DNA of 64,000 nucleotides, taken from contig NZ_FMHI01000012.1 of NCBI RefSeq assembly GCF_900090145.1, forward strand, positions 155,010 to 219,009, written 5' to 3'. The notes beneath the pieces are model-generated. The model was given only the letters and a program-made list of their open reading frames with translations, was not told the DNA's origin and made no database searches. Positions 34,984-44,094 of this stretch are shown one piece after another (the stretch's first letter is position 1; every line of letters starts with the position of its first letter). This DNA comes from Streptomyces sp. WMMB 322 (GTDB taxonomy: Bacteria; Actinomycetota; Actinomycetes; Streptomycetales; Streptomycetaceae). Both the position numbers and the translations under genes were made by a program.

Positions 34984-35717
34984 ACCGGTACGCACAAGCA
35001 GCGGTGCTGTTCCTCACCGGCGTGGCCGTGCTGCGCGCCGGGGTCACCGACCTCTACCTGCGCTACGTCAAGGAAGGTCTGCGTCCGCTGCTGCTCGCCG
35101 CGGGCATCGTCCTGGTCATCACGGCTGCGGCCACCGTCTGGTACGAACTGCGGCGGCTGCGCGGGCAACAAGGGAGCGCGGCAGACGAGGACCACGAGCG
35201 GCACGGGGGCGGGCACGGGCACCGGGAACCGCGAATATCGTGGCTTCTCGTCCTCCCCCTGCTCGCCCTCATCCTGGTCGCACCGCCCGCACCGGGCTCC
35301 TACAGTGCGATGCGCGCAGGCACGGCCCTGCAGAAGCCTCCCGGTTTCCCGAGCCTCCCCGACGGCAGCCCCCTCCGGCTCGGCGTCGGCGACTACGCCG
35401 CGCGGGCGGTCTACGACCACGGACGTTCGCTCGGCGACCGACGGATCAGGATGACCGGGTTCGTCGCCCTCGACCGCAGCGGCGCCCCGTACCTGACCCG
35501 CATGGTTCTCAACTGCTGTGCCGCGGACGCCGCGCCGGTCAAGGTCGGCCTCGCGGGCCGGCTGCCTCCCACGCTCCAGGCCGACACGTGGCTCGAAGTC
35601 ACCGGCACGTACTCGCGCAAGCGCACCGATGACCCCGTCAACGACGGCGTCATTCCCTACTTCGACGTCAGCCGGGCCCGCCCCGTCAAGGCTCCCGCCG
35701 ACGAGTACGAAGGCTGA
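34980..35717 (+). CDS. TIGR03943-family permease partner protein
   Basis: 245 aa. Three N-terminal membrane segments, with a His-rich acidic loop between the second and third (EDHERHGGGHGHRE) that could bind metal, then a soluble OB-like domain (RIRMTGFVALDRSGAPYLTRMVLNCCAADAAPVKVG) with a CC motif. TIGR03943 proteins are found next to YraQ permeases, as here with a GTGA overlap. A two-component metal or metalloid exporter is plausible (inference). Confidence 0.82.
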   Translation: MNRYAQAAVLFLTGVAVLRAGVTDLYLRYVKEGLRPLLLAAGIVLVITAAATVWYELRRLRGQQGSAADEDHERHGGGHGHREPRISWLLVLPLLALILVAPPAPGSYSAMRAGTALQKPPGFPSLPDGSPLRLGVGDYAARAVYDHGRSLGDRRIRMTGFVALDRSGAPYLTRMVLNCCAADAAPVKVGLAGRLPPTLQADTWLEVTGTYSRKRTDDPVNDGVIPYFDVSRARPVKAPADEYEG

Positions 35718-35752
35718 GACAACACGTCACGTCCACCGCCGGGCAGGCTCCG

Positions 35753-37204
35753 TCACCTGCGGGCAGGCAGGGATCCGCAGTTGGAGGAGGCAGGCCTGCC
35801 GGAGAGGCGGTCGGTCAGCCAGGAGACGGCGCTGCCCTGGTCGACGAGGAGCGGTGCGAGGTGGTTCGTGAGCAGTCCGTCGCCCAGGTTGGGCAGTTCG
35901 ACCGGCTTGTAGGTGACGTCCGCGCCCTTGTGGCACCAGTCCACGGCCAGCCGGCGTGCCTGGGCGTGCCCCACGATGTCGTCCTGCACACCGGTCGCCA
36001 CACGTACCGGGCCCGCCGGTTTCAGCCTGCCGATCCGCTGTTCGTCGAGGGTCGCCCGGAGCTCCGGCTCCGCCTCGACGATGTCGGTGAGGGACTTGCC
36101 GCTGGTCGTCCACCGCGTGCTCCTGCTGAAGCCGTACCTGAGGATCGCGTCGCCCACGCACATCGTCGACAGGTCCTCGAGCGCGGCCTTGCCCGTCGCG
36201 TTGATGTTGGCGTCCGCGATCTTCCGGAGAGAGGGATCCGACTGGACGAACCCGTTGATCGACCAGCCCAGGGCGCCGGCGAGGGCACTGCCGTCGATGC
36301 CCTTGACGACCTCGGCCAGGTCGGCTGGCGGTGCGCCCGAGTAGGTGCCGGCCAGCTTCACGTCGGGAGCGTAGGAGGGCTGAAGTTCGGCCGCCGCGGC
36401 GGTCGCGCCTCCGCCCTGGCTGTAGCCGTACATGCCCACGCGTGAGGCGGAGACGACTGACGATCCGTCCACGGTGCGGGCCGCACGTGCGGCGTCCAGC
36501 AGCGCGTGGGCCTCGTCGAGCCGGTTGACGTAGGTGTGCAGCCGGTCGGTCGCGCCGAGGCCGGCGTAGTCGGTGACGGCCACCGCGATGCCCGCCGCAA
36601 GAAGCCGGTAGACGGCCACGTCCTCGTAACCGACGGAGACGGTCCGGCCGTTCAGCGTCACCGGGTGCTCGAGGGCGAGCGATGCCGAACACTGGTCGCC
36701 CTGGCCCATCGTGCCCGGCGCCAGGACCACCAGCGGGCGGGGTCCGCCGCCCTTCCACCCGGCCGACGGCTCGATGTAGGCGCCGGTCACCGCGACCGGA
36801 TCCCCGCCGGAGTCCGTGGACTTGTACATCATGCGGGTCGCGGTGCCGGGGAGGGTTCCGTGCGGGCCGGGCAGGCTCAGGCCGAGCGGAAGCGTCTCGG
36901 TCCGGATCAGGGCGCCGTCGGTTTCCGGCAGTTGCGCGGGCGGGTCGTAGAACGCCGGGACGGGCACGCCCCGCGAGACCGTTCGGTCCCGCTGCTCGCG
37001 GTCGGGCTGCGCCCCCGTCGCCCAGGCCGGTGCGGCCTGTGCGCCGAGGCAGGCGGCGACCGCGACGGCGGTGGTCAGGAGGCGGCCGTGGCCTGCGGCC
37101 TTCCGCGGAGGGGCGGTGGGAGCGACCGGCCGCGCCGTCACCGGACCACGGTCCCTGCGGCCGAAGGCCGGGCTGTCCCCTGCGGGCCTCGACGGTTCTG
37201 CCAT
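35753..37204 (-). CDS. Secreted lipase (LIP family alpha/beta hydrolase)
   Basis: 483 aa. A long N-terminus with a hydrophobic core (LLTTAVAVAACLGAQAAPAWA) ends near residue 62. Nucleophile elbow GYSQGGGATAAAA with Ser in GxSxG; later VATGVQDDIVGHAQARR carries the acid residue and NHLAPLL the His. The arrangement is that of secretory lipases (PF03583). ATG start; three GGTAAC-type motifs lie 60-100 bases upstream. Confidence 0.85.
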   Translation of the reverse strand: MAEPSRPAGDSPAFGRRDRGPVTARPVAPTAPPRKAAGHGRLLTTAVAVAACLGAQAAPAWATGAQPDREQRDRTVSRGVPVPAFYDPPAQLPETDGALIRTETLPLGLSLPGPHGTLPGTATRMMYKSTDSGGDPVAVTGAYIEPSAGWKGGGPRPLVVLAPGTMGQGDQCSASLALEHPVTLNGRTVSVGYEDVAVYRLLAAGIAVAVTDYAGLGATDRLHTYVNRLDEAHALLDAARAARTVDGSSVVSASRVGMYGYSQGGGATAAAAELQPSYAPDVKLAGTYSGAPPADLAEVVKGIDGSALAGALGWSINGFVQSDPSLRKIADANINATGKAALEDLSTMCVGDAILRYGFSRSTRWTTSGKSLTDIVEAEPELRATLDEQRIGRLKPAGPVRVATGVQDDIVGHAQARRLAVDWCHKGADVTYKPVELPNLGDGLLTNHLAPLLVDQGSAVSWLTDRLSGRPASSNCGSLPARR

Positions 37205-37268
37205 GGCTCTCTCCTCGCTCTGCTCGCGATGCCGGGCGAGGGAAAACTAGCCGTGCTGGCGTACCGGC

Positions 37269-37300
37269 GGTAACCCGTCGGTCGGTTACGCTACGGTAAC
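37269..37300 (-). promoter_or_regulatory. GGTAAC/GGTTAC inverted repeat, candidate operator
   Basis: GTAACC (37270-37275) and GGTTAC (37284-37289) form a perfect inverted repeat with an eight-base spacer, and a third half-site GGTAAC follows at 37295-37300. The layout suits a dimeric repressor of the TetR or MarR kind acting on the lipase gene. The regulator is not identified. Confidence 0.35.
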
Positions 37301-37418
37301 TTCCGTTCGCTGTGGGCCCGGTCCGGCCTCGCCCGGCTCGGCCCTGGCCCGGCCACCGCGGTCCCGCGCCGCCCGGGCAGCGTCTTCCGGTCACGCAACG
37401 GGCGCACACAGGACGCGC

Positions 37419-39002
37419 TCACGCGTCGGCAGCGGCCTGTGCACGCCGCCGCGCGGTGCGCAGCCGGAGGCGCCGGACCGGCCACGCCAGGGCTCGCCGC
37501 CCCTGCCGCGCCAGCCTCCGGACGCGGCCGGCGGGGCGGCCGAAGACCGCCTGGTGCCGCCGTTGCGCCGCGCGCATCTCCCGGACCCAGAGCCTGGTCA
37601 CGGCGGCGTCGGAGAACCGCCCCGCGGCCCGGCGGGCCTCCCGGCGCATCCGCGTCAGCCGCTCCGGCGCCGTCGTCACGAGCGCGGCGACCGTCCCGGC
37701 CAGCGCCTGCTCGTCGCCCGCTTCGACGAGGAACCCGTTGTGCCCGTGAGTGATGACGTCCGCGGGGCCGTAGGGAATGTCGTAGGCGACGGGGATGCAG
37801 CCTGCGGCCATCGCCTCCACCAGGACCAGCGGGAGGCCCTCAGTGCGTCCGGTCAGAACGATGAACGACGCCTCGCGGAGACGGGCGCGGGCATCGGACC
37901 GGTGGCCGTGCAGCCGGACGCTGCCGGCCGCGCCGAGTCCGTCGATCAGCGACTCCAGGCGCTCCCGTTCCCGTCCGTCGCCGTAGATGTCGAGACTGAT
38001 CGCGCACTCGGTGAGCCGCCCGGCGCGGACCGTTGCGCGGACGGCGTGATCGACGCGCTTGCGGCCGATGAGCGCGGCGACGACGATGCCTCGCCGCGCC
38101 GGCCTGGGGCGTTCGGGCCGGGAGTGACGGCAGAGGCTTCTGCTGTTGGGGATCACGCACAGGTTGCCGGCGGGGCCGAGCAGAGACTCGACGTCCTGCT
38201 TCTGGCGGGGAGTCAGGAGGACGACGGAGTCGAAGTCCTGGAGGCGCTCGAAGACCGGGCGCCGCGACTCCTTCAGCAACCCGGTGGGTCCGCCGTCCGG
38301 AGCGAGGTGCGAGTTGTGGACCACGTGCATCGTGGTGGCGAGCTTGCGCCGGTAGGTGAGCATGAACGCGGCAACGGTCTTGCTGTCGACGATCATGATC
38401 GAGGGTTCGCGGTTCCGGACGAGGTCCAGCCAGAACCGGTAGAACGACCAGATCCGGCTCCAGGAGCGCACGGGGTTCCCGTCCCGGTCGCACAGGACGA
38501 CGGATCTGCCGCCCTCCTTGCCGGGGACGAGGATGTCCCGCCGGTCGCTCAGCAGCAGCGAGCCGTCCTCCCGGTAGTGGTCGGTCTGAAGCACCGTCCC
38601 GTCCGCGGCGCACCGCCTCCGGCTGAGCACGTGACCGTCGCGCAGCGCCGGGACATGGGAGCCGCCGGGGCTGAGCGGTGTGAAGAGGTGCCGGCGCAGG
38701 TCGGGTGAACCGGCCGCGGAGGCCGGGAGTTCGCGGCCGCGGAAGAAGTCGTAGAGGTTGATCAGCCGCATGCCGTCGATGAGTTCGCCGGACGAGCGAA
38801 GCTCGGCCTCGACTGACGGGTAGTCGGGACGGTCGTCGAAGGTGAGGACATCGACGGGGCGTCGCGCGAGGGTGACGAGAGCCCGCGAGCGGTGGAGTAT
38901 CGCACTCGTCATGCCGCCGAACTGGTCGGGGATGCTCCAGGTCAGGGCGAACTGCCTCCCCTTGGGCGGCAACGGGCGGGCAACCGGCAGAAGGTTTGCC
39001 AT
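37419..39002 (-). CDS. TagE-like family 4 glycosyltransferase
   Basis: 527 aa. The N-terminal half is the acceptor-binding extension seen in poly(glycerol-phosphate) glucosyltransferases; the C-terminal GT4 domain has GRTEGLPLVLVEAMAAGC and PVAYDIPYGPADVITHGHNGF, where TagE/TarM keep the EX7E catalytic motif. It probably adds sugar to a wall polymer (teichoic acid type) from a nucleotide sugar. The C-terminal 60 residues are Arg-rich. Start ATG at 39002. No other wall-polymer genes adjoin. Confidence 0.78.
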   Translation of the reverse strand: MANLLPVARPLPPKGRQFALTWSIPDQFGGMTSAILHRSRALVTLARRPVDVLTFDDRPDYPSVEAELRSSGELIDGMRLINLYDFFRGRELPASAAGSPDLRRHLFTPLSPGGSHVPALRDGHVLSRRRCAADGTVLQTDHYREDGSLLLSDRRDILVPGKEGGRSVVLCDRDGNPVRSWSRIWSFYRFWLDLVRNREPSIMIVDSKTVAAFMLTYRRKLATTMHVVHNSHLAPDGGPTGLLKESRRPVFERLQDFDSVVLLTPRQKQDVESLLGPAGNLCVIPNSRSLCRHSRPERPRPARRGIVVAALIGRKRVDHAVRATVRAGRLTECAISLDIYGDGRERERLESLIDGLGAAGSVRLHGHRSDARARLREASFIVLTGRTEGLPLVLVEAMAAGCIPVAYDIPYGPADVITHGHNGFLVEAGDEQALAGTVAALVTTAPERLTRMRREARRAAGRFSDAAVTRLWVREMRAAQRRHQAVFGRPAGRVRRLARQGRRALAWPVRRLRLRTARRRAQAAADA

Positions 39003-39277
39003 TGAACGAGCGTAGCCGGGATGATCAGCCGCTTGACCGGCGCACAGTCGCACGCCGATGCGTCTTTGTGCTCCTGTCCGCGTGCTTTGGCGCGTGTGCT
39101 TCCGTCCGCGTACACAGCGGAGGCGCGACATTGAAACCCGGCAGGGAAAAGGAAGTTGAGCAGGGGGCGAGCGGTCCCGGCCCGTTGCCCGGAACAGGCG
39201 GAGTGTGCCGTCACCGTGGAGCGCCCGGTGGCAAAGGGGGGATCAGCCGCCCGGCGGCCACGGTCACGCCTGCATGC

Positions 39278-39877
39278 CTACGCCCCGTGCGGCGCGGGCC
39301 GCAGCGTGATGGTCGCTTCCGTGTGCTCCTCCACCGCGGAGCGGCTGTAGAGGAGCACCCGCCTCAACTCCTCGACCTGCGGCCCGAAGTCGCGCAGCGT
39401 CAGCGCCCGCGCGACCTCCTCGCCCAGGTTGTAGTGGAGTCCGTGGCTGCGGATGCGGCCACGTCGGACGGCTCCCAGAACGCAGGTTCGTAGCCGAGCA
39501 GGCCGAACTCCGCGGGCAGCAGCTGTCGTCGACGTCCGCACAGCTCCACGAAGGCGTTGACGCCCGCGGTGAACGCCCTGGCCGCCGGCTCCACGTCCGG
39601 ACCGTAGGAACGCCACTCCTCCTCCATCGCACCCCCGTACAGGAACAGCCGGGCCGCGCGGTCGTGTTCGAGGTACCGCTCGCCGAAGACCTCCGAGAGC
39701 AGTCCCAGCCCGCGGCGACGCCACAGGTCGATCTGGAAGAGGCGGTCACGGGCGGCGTTGAAGCCCTGGGCGAGGAAGAGGTCCCGCCGGGACGAGGCGT
39801 ACAGATGCGGTACGCCCCACCGGTCGATGCGCACCTCCACGGGCGCGGCGAGCCCGGGCACCGTGAAGACGGAGTGC
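39278..39877 (-). pseudogene. Penicillin acylase-family fragment, frameshifted and truncated
   Basis: VEVRIDRWGVPHLYASSRRDLFLAQGF and ARDRLFQIDLWRR are the N-terminal (alpha-chain) signatures of penicillin acylase-family hydrolases, which are normally about 700-800 aa. After EPSDV a single base is missing near 39458; one frame over, RIRSHGLHYNLGEEVARALTLRDFGPQ continues. The reading stops at 39278 after about 200 residues, so the autocatalytic Ser and beta chain are absent. No good start codon or ribosome site is visible. A dead gene remnant. Confidence 0.75.
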
Positions 39878-40132
39878 GATTCCTGCTTGTCCGGCCCGCT
39901 TGTCCGGCCCGCGATGCGGCGGGACCACCCGGGCTTCCGGAGGAGGCTCCGGCCGCGCCCCGGGCACCCTGGCACCCAAGGGCGACGGCGGACGCCTGCC
40001 CCGCCACGTGCCCGCGCACGCATCGGACACGCCTGCCCGCCGTCGTTCGGCGTCCCTCCGCGACTTGGGGGTACACGTCCCCGGACGGCGTCCGGCCGGG
40101 CTCACGCGCCGGCCCGTGGGGGAAGAGGAACG

Positions 40133-40594
40133 GTGACAACGACGGCGAGGAACGGCGAGGCGGAGACTGTGCACGTGAAGATGCTGCGGCTGGTGGGCGC
40201 GGCCACCGCCCTGTACGGGATTGCGGTGGCGGCCAGGCCCGAACTGCTGGCGAAACCCTCGGGCCTGACCGGCGCCGACGGACGGGCCGCGGAAGGGACA
40301 CGGATCTCGCTGCGTCCGCTGGCGCTGCGCGACGCGGCCGACGGACTGGCGATGGCATACGCACCGGAGGGGCCCGCGCTGCGCACGGCCACGCTCGTGC
40401 GGATCGCCTCCGACCTGGGGGACGCCCTTCTTCTGGGAGCCACCCTTCCGAAGCAGGCCCGTGCCAAGGCCGTCGCGGTCTCGGTGGGCTGGGCCTCGCT
40501 GTCGGTCGCGGGACTGTGCGCCCGCGGAGGCCGGCGCGGCGAGCGGGGTTCCGCCGGCTTCCGCACCTCTCGCCGTCGCCGGGCGGCCCGGTGA
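40133..40594 (+). CDS. Small membrane protein, DUF4267-like
   Basis: 153 aa. Three or four weakly hydrophobic helices (MLRLVGAATALYGIAVAARPELL, RIASDLGDALLLGATL, AVAVSVGWASLSVAGLC) with an Arg-rich C-terminus. It resembles actinobacterial DUF4267-type proteins. GTG start after GAGGAAC. Its stop overlaps the start of the alpha/beta hydrolase (GTGA). Confidence 0.6.
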   Translation: MTTTARNGEAETVHVKMLRLVGAATALYGIAVAARPELLAKPSGLTGADGRAAEGTRISLRPLALRDAADGLAMAYAPEGPALRTATLVRIASDLGDALLLGATLPKQARAKAVAVSVGWASLSVAGLCARGGRRGERGSAGFRTSRRRRAAR

Positions 40595-41241
40595 CGGAGT
40601 GTGAGGCACAGGCGGCCCCGGCTCTGCTCCCGCACACCACCGTCGAGGAGCCGAAGGCCGCCGTGCTGATGCTGCACGGCGGCCGCTCCGACGGGCTGGA
40701 GGCCCCGCCGCCGTGGAACCTTCCCGGCGCCCGCATGCGGCTCTTCGTCCCGTCCCTGATCAGGGCCACTGCGGGACGATCGGTGCTGCTTTGCCGGGTG
40801 AGGTACCGGTGCCGCGGCTGGAACGGAGAACGGGAGGACGCCTCGCGCGACGCCCGCTGGGCCCTCGGCGAACTGGCCCGGACCGTGGGCGGGTTGCCGG
40901 TCGTGGTCGTCGGACACTCGATGGGCGGACGGGCCGCGCTGCGCGTCGCCGGTGACGCCGCGGTGCGGGGCGTGGTGGCCCTGGCCCCGTGGTGCCCGGA
41001 GGGTGAGCCCGTGCGTCAGCTCTCCGGGCGCCGTGTCGTCGTGCTGCACGGAGACCGGGACCGCGTGACCGATCCCGGCGCCTCCCGCCGGCTGCTGGTG
41101 CGGGCACGTGAGGCAGGAGCGCAGACCCGCTTCGTCCCGGTACCCGGCGGCGACCACGCGATGCTGCGGCGGCGTGCCGACTGGCACCGCACGGTGGCGG
41201 AAGAGGTGGCCGGGATGCTCGCGGACGGCGCCGAGGGGTAG
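40591..41241 (+). CDS. Alpha/beta hydrolase
   Basis: 216 aa. Core elements: AAVLMLHGGRSDG (oxyanion region), VVVVGHSMGGRAAL with the nucleophile Ser, LHGDRDRVTDP with the Asp and PGGDHAML with the His. A small cytosolic dienelactone-hydrolase-like esterase; the substrate is unknown. Coupled to the upstream membrane protein by the GTGA overlap. Confidence 0.8.
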   Translation: MTECEAQAAPALLPHTTVEEPKAAVLMLHGGRSDGLEAPPPWNLPGARMRLFVPSLIRATAGRSVLLCRVRYRCRGWNGEREDASRDARWALGELARTVGGLPVVVVGHSMGGRAALRVAGDAAVRGVVALAPWCPEGEPVRQLSGRRVVVLHGDRDRVTDPGASRRLLVRAREAGAQTRFVPVPGGDHAMLRRRADWHRTVAEEVAGMLADGAEG

Positions 41242-41335
41242 CGGGCGCGGTGCCCTCATGCCTCACGGGCACCGGGATGGCCCGACGCACGGAAGGTACC
41301 GCTCCGCAGACGCCCCGTCGGGTTTGGTGAGCATG

Positions 41336-41355
41336 TGTTCACACGCGTGTGCACA
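41336..41355 (+). promoter_or_regulatory. Palindrome upstream of the MHS transporter
   Basis: TGTTCACACGCGTGTGCACA contains the 12-base perfect palindrome CACACGCGTGTG (41340-41351) and ends 26 bases before the transporter start. Position and symmetry suit a dimeric repressor; no regulator gene is adjacent. Confidence 0.35.
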
Positions 41356-41381
41356 GGTGGATTCTGGGGAGGGGACGGCCC

Positions 41382-42689
41382 ATGACGCAGCCGACCGATG
41401 CCGCCGGGCCCGCGAAGGCAGCCGGCGAGGCCCCACCGATGCGCCCCGGGCGCCAGCTTCTCGCCGCCTCCGTAGGCAACGCCGTCGAGTGGTACGACTG
41501 GCTCGCCTACACCTTTCTCGCGACATTCATCGCCGACGAGATCTTCCCCCGGAGCGCCGGCAACTCGCTCGTTCCGCTGCTCTCGACGTTCGCCGTCTTC
41601 GCCGTCGGCTTCTTCATGCGTCCCATCGGCGGGCTGCTGCTCGGAGCCATCGCCGACCGCCGCGGACGCCGGGCCGCACTGACCGCCACGATCCTGCTGA
41701 TGGGCGGCAGCAGCCTCCTGCTGGCGCTCACCCCCAGCTACGCGGCCGCCGGACTGCTCGGCCCGGTCGTGCTGGTGATCGCCAGGCTGCTGCAAGGTCT
41801 GTCCGTGGGCGGCGAGTTCGCTGCGGCGACCACCTTCCTCGTGGAGTCGGCGGGCCCCGGCAGGCGCGGGTTCTTCTCCAGCTTCCAGTACGTCTCCACC
41901 ACCGTGGGACAGCTCATCGCCTCCGGCGTCACGGCGCTGCTGGTCGCAAGCATCGACGACGCCGCGATGCACCAGTGGGGATGGCGGGCGGCGTTCCTGC
42001 TCGGTGCGGTGCTGAGCCTCGTGGGCTTCTGGATCAGGCGGGGTTCGCAGGAGACCCGCAGCGCCGAACAGCAGGCCGCGTCACGCCCCGGGCTCTTCGA
42101 GGCGCTGCGCACGCACCCGCGAGAATCGCTGCTCATCTGCGGCATCACGACCGGCGCGACCATCGCCTACTACACCTGGACCTCGTACCTGCCGACGTAC
42201 GCACAGGTCAACGTCGGCTTCGACAAAGGCGATTCGCTGCTGATCGGCACCATCTCGCTGGCGTTCTTCGCGCTGCTGCAGCCGCTGGGCGGTCTGCTCT
42301 CCGACCGTGTCGGGCGCAAGCCACTGCTGCTCACCTTCTCCGTGGGCTTCGCCGTGCTGTGCGTCCCGCTGCTGAACTCGATCACCACGTCGTTCATGTC
42401 GCTGCTGCTCGTGCAGTGCGCGGGCATGGTCCTGCTGACCGGCTACACCTCGATCGCCGCGGCCGTCAACGCCGAGGTCTTCCCCGCCCGCGTGCGCGCG
42501 GCAGGCATCGGATTCCCGTACTCCGTGACGGTGGCCCTCTTCGGCGGCACCGCCCCCTACATGGGAACCCTCTTCAAGGACCTGGGACGGCCGGGCGCCT
42601 TTCCCTGGTACGTGGCCGCGCTGTGCCTCATCTCCGCGGTCGTCTACCTGAAGCTGCCGGAGGGTGCGAAAAAGCCGCTCGACCGGTAG
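41382..42689 (+). CDS. MHS-family MFS transporter
   Basis: 435 aa, 12 segments. GNAVEWYDWLAYTFLATFIADEIFP is the start typical of the metabolite:H+ symporter family (KgtP, ProP, ShiA); GGLLLGAIADRRGRRAAL is the loop 2-3 motif and VGGEFAAATTFLVE follows. The substrate is probably a carboxylate or zwitterion. ATG chosen over an upstream ATG at 41349 because GGGGAGGGGAC lies just upstream. Confidence 0.87.
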   Translation: MTQPTDAAGPAKAAGEAPPMRPGRQLLAASVGNAVEWYDWLAYTFLATFIADEIFPRSAGNSLVPLLSTFAVFAVGFFMRPIGGLLLGAIADRRGRRAALTATILLMGGSSLLLALTPSYAAAGLLGPVVLVIARLLQGLSVGGEFAAATTFLVESAGPGRRGFFSSFQYVSTTVGQLIASGVTALLVASIDDAAMHQWGWRAAFLLGAVLSLVGFWIRRGSQETRSAEQQAASRPGLFEALRTHPRESLLICGITTGATIAYYTWTSYLPTYAQVNVGFDKGDSLLIGTISLAFFALLQPLGGLLSDRVGRKPLLLTFSVGFAVLCVPLLNSITTSFMSLLLVQCAGMVLLTGYTSIAAAVNAEVFPARVRAAGIGFPYSVTVALFGGTAPYMGTLFKDLGRPGAFPWYVAALCLISAVVYLKLPEGAKKPLDR

Positions 42690-42727
42690 GGGCCCGGGCC
42701 CGCAACCCGACGGCAACTCCGACGCCG

Positions 42728-42779
42728 ACCCGACGTGGCCGCGGCCCCGGTGCGAACCGGGGCCGCGGCCACGTCGGGT
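42728..42779. terminator. Very long perfect bidirectional terminator hairpin
   Basis: A 23-base arm beginning ACCCGACGTGGCCGCGG (42728-42750) is fully complementary to 42757-42779 around a 6-base loop. It sits between the convergent transporter and NamZ genes and serves both strands. Confidence 0.9.
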
Positions 42780-42801
42780 GTTTCGGCGCCGGCAGTGGGC
42801 C

Positions 42802-44094
42802 TCAGCGGTAGAGGAAGTACTGGCGGCGGGTGCGGTCGAAGGCGCGGACCTCGTCCTTCCAGGCGCCGACGACCTCGTCCGTGCTCTTGCCCGCGTCGAG
42901 CATCGTCCGCAGCCGCGTCGACCCGGACAGCTTGTCGATCCAGTACGGGCGCGGGTCGTTGTCCTTGCGCCAGGCGAAGCCGTCGTACTTCATCGCCTCG
43001 GCGAGCATCGCCACGGCCGTCGGAATGGGCCGGTAGCTGCGGGGGTCGGTGACGTGCAGCTGGACGCCCGCGCAGGTCTTGCCCTGGTACTTGCTGAAGG
43101 TGGGCACGAAGTAGCCCTCCCTGAAGCGCACCCCGGGCAGCTTGCGGGCGTTGAGCCGGTCGCTGTAACGGTGGTCCAGGTAGGGGGCGCCGATGAATTC
43201 GAAGGGCCGGGTGGTGCCCCGTCCCTCGGAGAGATTCGTGCCCTCGAAGTAGCCGGTGCCCGAGTAGACGGTGGCCGTGTCCGGGAACGGCATGTTCGGC
43301 GACGGCGGCACCCACGGCAGGCCCGTCTCCTGCGCGGGCGCCTCGGGGTCCCAGCCGCGGACGCGTACGACGTCGAGTTCCGCCTTGCCGCCCTTGCCCT
43401 CGTCCGGCAGCAGTTCGCCGTTGAAGTAGCCCGCCAGCTCACCGACCGTCAGACCGTGCTGCTGGATGATGGGCTTCAGGCCGACGCCGGAGGTGTACTC
43501 CTTCGTCATCATCGGCCCGTCCGCCCTCCGCCCGACGGGGTTCGGACGGTCCAGGACGAGGAAGGAGGCGCCGATGTCGCGGGCGGCGACCATCGCCTGA
43601 TACATCGTCCAGATGTAGGTGTAGAAGCGCACTCCCACGTCCTGGATGTCGAAGACGATGGTGTCGGCGCCTGCCTTGCGGAACAGCTGCGCCATCTTTG
43701 CGGCGTCCGCGCCGTAGGCGTCGTAGACCGTCAGGCCCGTGCGCGGGTCCTCGAACTCGGGCTCGGACTCGCCCGCCTGCGCACTCCCGCGGAAGCCGTG
43801 CTCGGGCCCGAACACCCCCACGATGTTCAGCTCCTTGCGTGCCGCCATGGAGTCCACGATGTGGCTGGTGTCCCGCAGAACCCCCGTCGGGTTGCTGACC
43901 ACCCCGACCTTGCGGCCTCGCAGCATCTTCCAGCCGGACGCCGCGGCCACGTCGGCACCCGGTGTGACCCGGCTGTGCGCGGCGCCGCCGGGAGGAGCGG
44001 CGGCGGAGGCGCTGCCGGCGGTGAGGAGCGGGGCGCCGAGAGCGGCTGCTGTGCCGCCGAGGAAGACCGAGCGGCGGGAGGGGGTGCTGGACAT
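42802..44094 (-). CDS. namZ: Exo-beta-N-acetylmuramidase NamZ family (DUF1343), exported
   Basis: 430 aa. Twin-arginine-type signal (SRRSVFLGGTAAALGAPLL). The DUF1343 body has KVGVVSNPTGVLRD, FGPEHGFRGSAQAGE, DIQDVGVRFYTYIWTM and PSPNMPFPDTATVYSG. NamZ removes terminal MurNAc from peptidoglycan fragments, in cell-wall recycling outside the cell. The start is the ATG at 44094; an upstream in-frame extension lacks signal features. Confidence 0.87.
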   Translation of the reverse strand: MSSTPSRRSVFLGGTAAALGAPLLTAGSASAAAPPGGAAHSRVTPGADVAAASGWKMLRGRKVGVVSNPTGVLRDTSHIVDSMAARKELNIVGVFGPEHGFRGSAQAGESEPEFEDPRTGLTVYDAYGADAAKMAQLFRKAGADTIVFDIQDVGVRFYTYIWTMYQAMVAARDIGASFLVLDRPNPVGRRADGPMMTKEYTSGVGLKPIIQQHGLTVGELAGYFNGELLPDEGKGGKAELDVVRVRGWDPEAPAQETGLPWVPPSPNMPFPDTATVYSGTGYFEGTNLSEGRGTTRPFEFIGAPYLDHRYSDRLNARKLPGVRFREGYFVPTFSKYQGKTCAGVQLHVTDPRSYRPIPTAVAMLAEAMKYDGFAWRKDNDPRPYWIDKLSGSTRLRTMLDAGKSTDEVVGAWKDEVRAFDRTRRQYFLYR

